A DNA stretch of 39,656 nucleotides from Streptomyces flavotricini (GTDB lineage: Bacteria > Actinomycetota > Actinomycetes > Streptomycetales > Streptomycetaceae), in contig NZ_JAINUL010000001.1 of NCBI RefSeq assembly GCF_020639365.1, positions 7,409,001-7,448,656 on the forward strand, in the 5' to 3' direction. Position 1 is the first letter of the stretch. The number at the start of each line of letters is the position of its first letter. A program made the position numbers and the translations under genes. Below are positions 31,745 to 37,801 of the stretch, piece by piece. The notes under the pieces were generated by a model. It was not told where the DNA came from. It saw only the letters and a program-made list of their open reading frames with translations, and made no database searches.

Positions 31745-33712
31745 TCAGCCGGCGTGGACGTGGGGGCGGCGGTCCCGGTCGGGCTCGGCCTCGCGGATGA
31801 CCTCGCGGGTGACGGGGGCGACCTCGCCCTGGCCGAAGAGGAAGAAGCGGAAGAAGTTGGCCATCGGGTTGCCCTCGGTCCACTCGAAGTAGATGTGCGG
31901 CCGCTGCCCGGTCTGGTCCCGTACGTGGAGCAGCAGCGCCGCGAGGGCGTTGGGGATGCTGGAGCTCTCCAGGGTCAGCACGCGGTAGCGGCCGTGGAGG
32001 ACCTCGCCGCGCACGCGCATGCCCGATTCGAACTCGGACGCGTCCAGGACGGTGACCTCGACGAACATGACGTCGTCGGCGGCCGGGATGTCGTTGTCCG
32101 CGCGGATCTGCCGGACCTTGTCGCGGTACTCGGCCTTGTCGCGGTTGTCCGGCTCGTTGGCGATGAACCGGATCGTGCGGTTGGCGGTGTCGCGGATGAA
32201 CCGCTGCGCCATGTCGTCGAACTCCACGTGCGTGACGCGCAGCTCGAAGACGCGGGCGAGGCGGGAGAGCAGCGAGAGGGCCATGATGCCGGCGATGAAG
32301 CACGCGCCGATCTTCACGCCGTCGGGGCGCTCGGCCACGTTGACGGCGGTGGTGTACACGAACACCGCGGAGATGACACCGAATCCGATCGTCCAGCCGC
32401 GCTCCCCGGCCCGGCGGGCGGCGATGGTCACGGCGACGGCCGCCGAGGTGATCAGGACGAGGACGCCGGTGGCGTACGCGCCGCCCTGCGCGTCGACGTC
32501 GGCGTCGAAGATCCAGGTGACCAGGAAGGCGATCAGGGTGAACACGATGACCATCGGGCGCAGGGCGCGGGCCCAGTGCGGGGCCATGCCGTAGCGGGGC
32601 AGGTAGCGCGGCATCAGGTTGAGGAGGCCGGCCATGGCGGAGGAGCCCGCGAACCACAGGATGAGGATGGTCGAGATGTCGTAGACGGTGCCGAAGGCGG
32701 AGCCGAGGTACTCGTGGGCCAGGTACGCGAGGGCGCGGCCATTGGCCTCGCCGCCGGGCTGGAAGGCGTCGGCGGGGATGAGGAGGGTGGTCACGAAGCT
32801 GCTGGTGATCAGGAAGGCGCTCATGATCACGGCGGCGGTGGTCAACAGCTTCTTCGTGCCCCGGACCCGGCCCGCGGGCTTCTCCTCGGTGTCGTCGGGG
32901 GAGCCCTGGACGTGCGGCATGACCGCGACGCCGGTCTCGAACCCGGACAGGCCCAGTGCCAGCTTGGGGAAGACGACGAGGGCGATGGCGATCATCATGA
33001 ACACGTTGCCGTGTTCGGTGATCAGCGCCTGCTTCCAGTCGGTGATGACGTGCGGCTCGCTGGCGACCTGCCACAGGCCGACCCCGATGACGACGACGTT
33101 GAGCGCGAGGTACGAGAAGACCAGGACCACGGCCACCCCGATGGCCTCGCTGAACCCCTTGAGGAACACGCCGCCCAGCAGGGCGATCAGGATCAGCGTG
33201 ATCAGCACCTGGTGGCCGTTGAGCGTGCTGGTCAGATGCGGGTTCTCCACCAGGTGCGCGGTCGCGTCGGCCGCCGACAGGGTGATCGTGATGAGGAAGT
33301 CGGTCGCCGCGAAGCCCAGCAGGGTCAGGACGAACAGCTTGCCCTTCCAGAACGACAGCAGCCGTTCCAGCATCGCGATGGACCCCTCGCCGTGCGGGCT
33401 CTCCTCCGCGACGCGGCGGTAGACCGGCAGGGCGCCCAGCAGGGTCAGCACCACCAGCACGATCGTCGCCAGCGGCGACAGCAGGCCGGCCGCGAGCGCC
33501 GCGATGCCCGGCTGGTAGCCGAGGGTGGAGAAGTAGTCGAGACCGGTCAGGCACATCACCCGCCACCACGGGCGCCCGTGGTCGGCGGCCGCGGCCGTTC
33601 CGCCCTCGTCGGGCGTCTCCTGCGACCCGTGGCCGGACCGGTGTCTCGTCTGGTCGGTCAGGCCTTCCAGGAGCCATGCCCTCAGGCGGCTCGGCTGGGT
33701 GGGGGTGGCCAT
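31745..33712 (-). CDS. APC superfamily permease with C-terminal cytosolic domain
   Basis: 655 residues. About twelve helices fill residues 60-480, starting at CLTGLDYFSTLGYQPGIAALAAGLLSPLATI. Key parts are PVYRRVAEESPHGEGSIAMLERLL, FAATDFLITITLSAADATAH, and the FSEAIG and LSGFETGVAVMP segments typical of APC transporters. The last 160 residues form a soluble domain with FIRDTANRTIRFIANEPDN, VEVTVLDASEFESGM and HIYFEWTEGNPMANFFRF. Substrate is unknown; amino acids or K+ are both possible for this superfamily. ATG at 33712 follows AAGGAG by 8 bp. It reads toward the universal stress gene, 143 bp apart. Confidence 0.9.
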   Translation of the reverse strand: MATPTQPSRLRAWLLEGLTDQTRHRSGHGSQETPDEGGTAAAADHGRPWWRVMCLTGLDYFSTLGYQPGIAALAAGLLSPLATIVLVVLTLLGALPVYRRVAEESPHGEGSIAMLERLLSFWKGKLFVLTLLGFAATDFLITITLSAADATAHLVENPHLTSTLNGHQVLITLILIALLGGVFLKGFSEAIGVAVVLVFSYLALNVVVIGVGLWQVASEPHVITDWKQALITEHGNVFMMIAIALVVFPKLALGLSGFETGVAVMPHVQGSPDDTEEKPAGRVRGTKKLLTTAAVIMSAFLITSSFVTTLLIPADAFQPGGEANGRALAYLAHEYLGSAFGTVYDISTILILWFAGSSAMAGLLNLMPRYLPRYGMAPHWARALRPMVIVFTLIAFLVTWIFDADVDAQGGAYATGVLVLITSAAVAVTIAARRAGERGWTIGFGVISAVFVYTTAVNVAERPDGVKIGACFIAGIMALSLLSRLARVFELRVTHVEFDDMAQRFIRDTANRTIRFIANEPDNRDKAEYRDKVRQIRADNDIPAADDVMFVEVTVLDASEFESGMRVRGEVLHGRYRVLTLESSSIPNALAALLLHVRDQTGQRPHIYFEWTEGNPMANFFRFFLFGQGEVAPVTREVIREAEPDRDRRPHVHAG

Positions 33713-33955
33713 CGCGGGTGCTCCTTCGTACGGCTTGGATCCGGCCATCGGCGCGACGGCTGGGCAAGCGTACGGAACTCGATCATTCGTGCACGCACGC
33801 GTTCCCATGCTGACGGTCCCCCGACGCGGCCGCGCGGGGGACTGCTCCGGTTGGGCAGAGCCGCGTACTGCGCCCGGAACCCGCCTCCCACCTGCGCAGA
33901 CGTACCGTGCCGCGCCCTCGGGCCGGGGATCCTCCGGGCCTGCGGCCCCGGCCCG

Positions 33956-33999
33956 TCTTGACGGCTCCTTAACGCCTCCCTAGCGATATCTTGACGGCC
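33956..33999. promoter_or_regulatory. Array of four 11-bp direct repeats between permease and alkB
   Basis: This 359-bp gap (33713-34071) holds no gene. It contains TCTTGACGGCT (33956), CCTTAACGCCT (33967), CCCTAGCGATA (33978) and TCTTGACGGCC (33989), four units at exact 11-bp spacing. TTGACG, 17 bp, TAGCGA (33958-33986) also resembles a plus-strand promoter. The pattern suggests an OmpR/KdpE/PhoP-type regulator that may also bind upstream of the stress gene. Confidence 0.65.
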
Positions 34000-34034
34000 C
34001 GTTTCCGGGGGAGCGGGTGCCTGCGGGCGGTAAT

Positions 34035-34050
34035 TCGATCGAATGTTCGA
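34035..34050. promoter_or_regulatory. LexA-type SOS box upstream of alkB-like gene
   Basis: TCGATCGAATGTTCGA matches the Gram-positive/actinobacterial LexA consensus TCGAAC-N4-GTTCGA at 11 of 12 fixed positions. It lies 9 bp upstream of the TATGAT -10 hexamer, covering the expected -35 region, as in repressed SOS promoters. Confidence 0.7.
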
Positions 34051-34059
34051 GTGGCGCGA

Positions 34060-34065
34060 TATGAT
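34060..34065 (+). promoter_or_regulatory. -10 element of an apparently leaderless alkB promoter
   Basis: TATGAT is one base from the TATAAT consensus and ends 6 bp before the GTG at 34072, so transcription should begin at or beside the start codon. No Shine-Dalgarno is visible, which fits leaderless translation common in actinomycetes. Confidence 0.6.
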
Positions 34066-34071
34066 GGATCC

Positions 34072-34707
34072 GTGCGAACGATTCCCGGCCTCCAGGGCTC
34101 CCTCTTCGACCAGGGCGACGAGATCCGCCTCGGCCCGCTCTCCGGGCTGCGCCGCACCGCGCTCGGCGCCGGGGCCTGGGTCGACCACCTGCCCGGCTGG
34201 CTCTCGGGCGCCGACACGCTGTTCGAGCGGCTGGCCGAGGACGTGCCGTGGCGGGCCGAGCGCCGCCGGATGTACGAGCGCGACGTGGACGTGCCCCGCC
34301 TGCTCGCCTTCTACGACGAGGACGAGCCGCTGCCGCACCCGGCGCTCACCGAGGCGCGCACCACGCTCACCCGGTACTACGCCGCCGAGCTGGGCGAGCC
34401 CTTCACCACGGCAGGGCTCTGCCTCTACCGCGACGGCCGCGACAGCGTCGCCTGGCACGGGGACCGCATCGGCCGCTCCGCCACCGAGGACACGATGGTC
34501 GCGATCCTGTCGGTCGGCGATCCCCGCGATCTCGTCCTGCGCCCGCGGGAGGGCGGCCCCACCCTGCTGCGCCTGCCCCTGGGCCACGGTGACCTCGTCG
34601 TGATGGGAGGCTCCTGCCAGCGCACGATGGAGCACGCCATCCCCAAATCCACCCGCGCCGTGGGCCCCCGCATCAGCATCCAGTACCGCCCCCGCGGCGT
34701 CCGCTGA
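34072..34707 (+). CDS. alkB: AlkB-like 2-oxoglutarate/Fe(II) dioxygenase
   Basis: 211 residues. The iron ligands are visible as WHGD (His129, Asp131) and EHAIP (His188). The 2-oxoglutarate-binding arginines lie in GPRISIQYR (Arg200, Arg206). This arrangement is that of the AlkB family, which removes alkyl groups from DNA or RNA bases by oxidative dealkylation. The N-terminal 90 residues form the nucleotide-recognition lid (WRAERRRMYERDVDVPRLLAFY). The LexA-type box and TATGAT hexamer just upstream suggest damage-inducible, leaderless expression. GTG at 34072 fits both the -10 position and the fold; upstream in-frame codons are outside the likely transcript. Other AlkB-family substrates cannot be excluded. 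Confidence 0.92.
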   Translation: MRTIPGLQGSLFDQGDEIRLGPLSGLRRTALGAGAWVDHLPGWLSGADTLFERLAEDVPWRAERRRMYERDVDVPRLLAFYDEDEPLPHPALTEARTTLTRYYAAELGEPFTTAGLCLYRDGRDSVAWHGDRIGRSATEDTMVAILSVGDPRDLVLRPREGGPTLLRLPLGHGDLVVMGGSCQRTMEHAIPKSTRAVGPRISIQYRPRGVR

Positions 34708-34753
34708 GCCGGGGCCGGGGCCCGGGTCGCGCTCCGCCCGTCGGCGCGCCCGT

Positions 34754-36046
34754 TCAGTACCCGTAGACGCTCAGTTCCGTGATGGAAGCGAAGACGTGTT
34801 CCCAGACCGCGGCGCCGGGCTCGTCGGGGTCGCCGGACTCCAGGACGTCCGGCTCCAGCCTCCTCACCTCGTCGAGGAAGGCGCCGTGGCCGTTCTCCTG
34901 CGGATACGGGTCCCAGCACGCCCCCATGAACCGGCGCACGGCCTCCAGGAGGCGTACGAACGTCTCCGTGTCCCGCGCGAAGGGGAAGGGGCCCTCGCCC
35001 TCGCGCACCAGTGACACCGCGCCCGTCCGCGGGTGGAGGACCACGTGGCCCTCGTCGGCGTAACCCAGCTCGAGCGTCCCCAGGTGCAGCAGCCCACCGG
35101 AGTCGGCGCCGGACTCCGGTTCCCCGGGCCCCTCCTCGGTCCAGGCCAGCTCGAACGAGGTCACGCCCGCCGCCCAGTGGCGCGGCAGGCCCACCGTGCT
35201 GATCAGCTCCCGGGTGGGGAGGTGGGTCAGGTCCGCGGGCAGCAGCGCATCCGGGACGCGGACGGTGCGGTCGGCGCCGAACACGGCCTCCACGCGGGCC
35301 GCGTCCAGCGGGCTCTCGCCCGGCTCGGGGCCCGCGAACCACGGCGTGCCCGCGCCTTCGTCCCAGGCGGAGGTGTCGGCGCCGCCGCCGGGCCAACCGG
35401 CCGCGGCCGCCGCCTCGTTGCGCTCCACCACCACGATCCCGCGGGCCTCGGTGAGCAGGAAGCGGCCGCCGCCGAGGGGCGTGGGATCCTCCCAGGTGCC
35501 GGGGCAGTGCAGGGCCCAGGCGTCCTCGTCCGGGTCGAAGAGGAACGGCTCCTCCTCCTCGGGCTCCGCGGCGCGCACCGTGAACTCCCCGGCGGCGGGC
35601 GCCGGGCGGGGCTCGCCGGTCGCCAGGTCGAACCAGCGCTCCTCGGTCCACAGCGACCAGACCTTCAGCAGGCTCCGGCCGTCCGGCCCGTCGAGGACCT
35701 CGGCCGAGGCGTCCCCGCTGAGGTTCGGCTCGGCGCGGAAGGCCCCGACCGGCCGCCACCATGCCCAGACGGTCCGCCAGGGCATGCCCGGCTCGGCCGC
35801 GGCGACCTGCTCCGCGTACGCGTCGTGGCCCAGCACCTTCGCGGCGAAGTGCAGCCACGAGCCGAACTCCGCCCGCGAGACCTCCGCATACCCGAAGACG
35901 GCCTCGGCCTGGGTGAAGACCTCACGGCCGACCGCGCCGCCGGCCCCGGGGGCGGGCCACTCCCGTACGAGGCCGGCTCCGGCCTCCAAGAGGGCGGCGG
36001 GGGAGGAGAACGGGGCGTCAAGATCTTCACGGGGCATGCGGACCAT
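34754..36046 (-). CDS. SUKH-4 family protein with large uncharacterised N-terminal region
   Basis: About 430 residues. The C-terminal half matches the SUKH-4 immunity family: AVFGADRTVRVP, LPADLTHLPTRELISTVGLP, LLHLGTLELG and a final TFVRLLEAVRRFM region ending in a helical stretch. SUKH-family proteins commonly neutralise secreted or contact-delivered toxins. The N-terminal 200 residues are acidic, tryptophan-rich (WLHFAAKVLGHDAY, WRTVWAWWRPVGAF, ALHCPGTW) and I do not recognise them. No toxin gene is adjacent. ATG 36046, ATG 36037 and GTG 36061 are all possible starts and none has a clear Shine-Dalgarno. It is preceded by a tandem-repeat block. Confidence 0.8.
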   Translation of the reverse strand: MVRMPREDLDAPFSSPAALLEAGAGLVREWPAPGAGGAVGREVFTQAEAVFGYAEVSRAEFGSWLHFAAKVLGHDAYAEQVAAAEPGMPWRTVWAWWRPVGAFRAEPNLSGDASAEVLDGPDGRSLLKVWSLWTEERWFDLATGEPRPAPAAGEFTVRAAEPEEEEPFLFDPDEDAWALHCPGTWEDPTPLGGGRFLLTEARGIVVVERNEAAAAAGWPGGGADTSAWDEGAGTPWFAGPEPGESPLDAARVEAVFGADRTVRVPDALLPADLTHLPTRELISTVGLPRHWAAGVTSFELAWTEEGPGEPESGADSGGLLHLGTLELGYADEGHVVLHPRTGAVSLVREGEGPFPFARDTETFVRLLEAVRRFMGACWDPYPQENGHGAFLDEVRRLEPDVLESGDPDEPGAAVWEHVFASITELSVYGY

Positions 36047-36098
36047 GGTGCCGGAGGCCACTGACAGTCCCCGGGCCAGGGGCGGTTGGGACGCGGGC

Positions 36099-36174
36099 GG
36101 CCCGACGCCGTGCGGAAGGCCCGACGCCGCGCGGAAGGCCCGATGCCGCGCGGGCGGCCCGACACCACGCCGGG
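36099..36174. repeat. Four tandem copies of a 19-bp unit
   Basis: Units begin at 36099, 36118, 36137 and 36156 and follow GGCCCGACGCCGCGCGGAA with increasing divergence: 1 mismatch, 0, then several. They fill most of the 140-bp gap between the DUF1232 gene and the SUKH-4 gene. No gene or promoter is evident within them. Confidence 0.8.
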
Positions 36175-36186
36175 TCAGGCTCCTTG

Positions 36187-36510
36187 CTACGCCGGGTCCG
36201 GCTCCTTCGCCGCAGTGGGCTCCACGGCCGCCGTCGCGCCCGGCCGCACCGCCGCTGCCGCCGCGTGCAGGGAACGCAGCGCCAGCAGCAGCACGCCGAT
36301 GTCGTCGAGGTACACCGGGTCCGGGATCAGGTCCACCGGCGAGACGGTGTAGATCACCGCGACCCAGAACAGCGCCTTGTCGCGCAGCGGGATCCCCGCG
36401 TCGAGCAGCAGCCGGCGCGCCGCGAAGACCCGTACGAGGAGCACGCCGGCGCCGATCGCCAGCCCGAGGGCCACGACCGCGGCGATCGTCAACCAGACCG
36501 TTGCGTCCAT
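36187..36510 (-). CDS. DUF1232 (YkvA-like) small membrane protein
   Basis: 107 residues. One N-terminal helix (about 6-28) is followed by the DUF1232 core IPLRDKALFWVAVIYTVSPVDLIPDPVYLDDIGVLLLALRSL. In this core the SPxDLIPD motif and the following aspartates are the family signature. Function is unknown. ATG at 36510 has a GGGGTGA just upstream. It is 56 bp downstream of the MarR-type regulator in the same orientation and may be co-transcribed. Confidence 0.9.
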   Translation of the reverse strand: MDATVWLTIAAVVALGLAIGAGVLLVRVFAARRLLLDAGIPLRDKALFWVAVIYTVSPVDLIPDPVYLDDIGVLLLALRSLHAAAAAVRPGATAAVEPTAAKEPDPA

Positions 36511-36566
36511 GTCACCCCTATACCCCGTTCGGGCCCGTCACCCGCACCGCTGCGGACCGCTCCAGG

Positions 36567-37031
36567 CTATCCGCCGTGCTCGCGCAGCCGCCGGCTGACC
36601 TCGCCCAGCCCGTCCGCCAGCGCTTCGAGCTGCGCGGGCGTGAGCACGTCGATCAGCGCCTCGCGGACCATCGCCACATGCCCGGGCGCGGCTTCTTCCA
36701 GGCGGGCCCGGCCGGCCTCGGTCAGGACGGCGAAGACCCCGCGGACGTCGGAGGGGCAGCTGCGGCGGCGGACCAGGCCCGCCTTCTCCAGCTGGGTGAC
36801 CTGGTAGGTCAGCCCGCTTTTCGAATTGATCAGGCCATTGGCCAGTTCCGTCATCCGCAGCTCGCCGCCGGGGGCCGCGGAGAGGCGCACCAGCACCTCG
36901 TACTGCGGGTGCGAGAGGCCGGAATCGTCCTTGAGCTGCTGGTCGAGACGGCGGTTCACCAGCGCGGACGCGGCCAGGAAGCCGCTCCAGGCGCGCATCT
37001 CGTGCTCGTCGAGCCATCTCGTTTCAGCCAT
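36567..37031 (-). CDS. MarR family transcriptional regulator
   Basis: 154 residues with the MarR winged helix: LSHPQYEVLVRLSAAPGGELRMTELANGLINSKSGLTYQVTQLEKAGLVRRRSCPSDVRGVFAVLTEAGRARL (about 40-115). Dimerisation helices flank it. It is divergent from doxX with two operator-like sites between them, so it probably represses both itself and doxX. MarR proteins of this kind commonly respond to oxidants or phenolic ligands, but the ligand here is unknown. ATG at 37031 has a TAGGCT -10-like hexamer (37038-37043 on the complementary strand) ending 6 bp upstream, so the message may be leaderless. Confidence 0.92.
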   Translation of the reverse strand: MAETRWLDEHEMRAWSGFLAASALVNRRLDQQLKDDSGLSHPQYEVLVRLSAAPGGELRMTELANGLINSKSGLTYQVTQLEKAGLVRRRSCPSDVRGVFAVLTEAGRARLEEAAPGHVAMVREALIDVLTPAQLEALADGLGEVSRRLREHGG

Positions 37032-37046
37032 GCGCCCAGCCTACAC

Positions 37047-37108
37047 GGGTTGTTCCAATTTGAATCACTCGTTAGGGTCGGGGCTGACGGTTCGAATTTG
37101 AACAACCC
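37047..37108. promoter_or_regulatory. Paired MarR-type operators between marR and doxX
   Basis: GGGTTGTTCCAATTTGAATC (37047-37066) and, on the opposite strand, GGGTTGTTCAAATTCGAACC (37089-37108) match at 17 of 20 positions. Each has a quasi-palindromic core of the form TTCnAATTnGAA. They are in inverted orientation with centres 42 bp apart, four helical turns. One covers the marR promoter, the other the likely doxX promoter. Confidence 0.75.
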
Positions 37109-37162
37109 TGCTACACCGCAACTCCGTCCCCGCCCGAACCGCCCGACCGGAAGGATCCCCCC

Positions 37163-37720
37163 ATGACCAGCCCCTCCGTCACCGCGACGAAGCCGCAGGC
37201 CGCAGCCGTACCGGCCGTCCCGCTCGCCCTCTCCACCCCCGCCCACGACGCCGGCCTGCTGCTCCTGCGCGTCGTCCTCGGACTCACCATGGCCGGCCAC
37301 GGCGCCCAGAAGCTCTTCGGCTGGTTCGGCGGCGGAGGCATCAGCGGCACCGGCCAGTTCTTCACCGCCAGCGGCTACCCCGCGGGCGACGCCATGGCCG
37401 TCGTCGCCGGCCTGACCGAGACCCTCGGAGGCCTCGGCCTCGCCCTCGGACTGCTCACCCCGCTCGCCGGAGCCGCCGTCGTCGGCACCATGATCAACGC
37501 GATCGCCGTCCACGGCGCCGGCGCGTTCTTCGCCCCGAAGGGCATCGAGTACGAGCTGCTCCTGACCGTGGCCGCCGCCGCCGTGGCCCTGACCGGGCCC
37601 GGCAAGTACGCCGCCGACCGCTTCCTGCCCGTCCTGCGCGGCCACCGCCTGGCCCACGGCCTCCTGGCCGTCGCCCTCGCCGTGGTCATCGCGGGCGCGC
37701 TGCTCCTCGTACGCAGCTGA
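37163..37720 (+). CDS. DoxX family membrane protein
   Basis: 185 residues with four membrane helices. The DoxX core shows LLLLRVVLGLTMAGHGAQKLFGWFGGGGISGTGQFF, GYPAGDAMAVVAGLTETLGGLGLALGLLTPLAG and a C-terminal helix. DoxX proteins are small quinone-pathway or redox-stress membrane proteins of uncertain biochemistry. ATG at 37163 has GGAAGGA 7 bp upstream. It is divergent from a MarR regulator with matched operators, so it is probably induced when that repressor is released. Confidence 0.92.
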   Translation: MTSPSVTATKPQAAAVPAVPLALSTPAHDAGLLLLRVVLGLTMAGHGAQKLFGWFGGGGISGTGQFFTASGYPAGDAMAVVAGLTETLGGLGLALGLLTPLAGAAVVGTMINAIAVHGAGAFFAPKGIEYELLLTVAAAAVALTGPGKYAADRFLPVLRGHRLAHGLLAVALAVVIAGALLLVRS

Positions 37721-37749
37721 CCGCCGCACGGCCGTAGTGCGCCGGAGGG

Positions 37750-37781
37750 TGCCCGGATCCCGGATTGATTGGGTCCGGGCA
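37750..37781 (+). terminator. Long hairpin between doxX and the second GH15 gene
   Basis: TGCCCGGA and TCCGGGCA pair perfectly, and TCCC/GGG extends the stem inward with one bulged base around the loop GGATTGATT. It is 29 bp past the doxX stop and 20 bp before the GH15 start, so it may be a terminator or a leader structure close to the ribosome-binding site. Confidence 0.5.
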
Positions 37782-37801
37782 TTCAAGGGAACAGCGCACA
37801 A

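Noticed and set aside
31077..33767. An 896-residue frame ending in the universal stress protein
   Set aside because: The upstream part is a shadow of the APC permease. GTG 31601 with its own ribosome-binding site is the better start.
33713..34071. A ydaO-type cyclic di-AMP riboswitch before the APC permease
   Set aside because: I looked because some APC-type K+ transporters have one, but no conserved riboswitch elements could be recognised by eye in this gap, and the permease does not resemble KimA in sequence.
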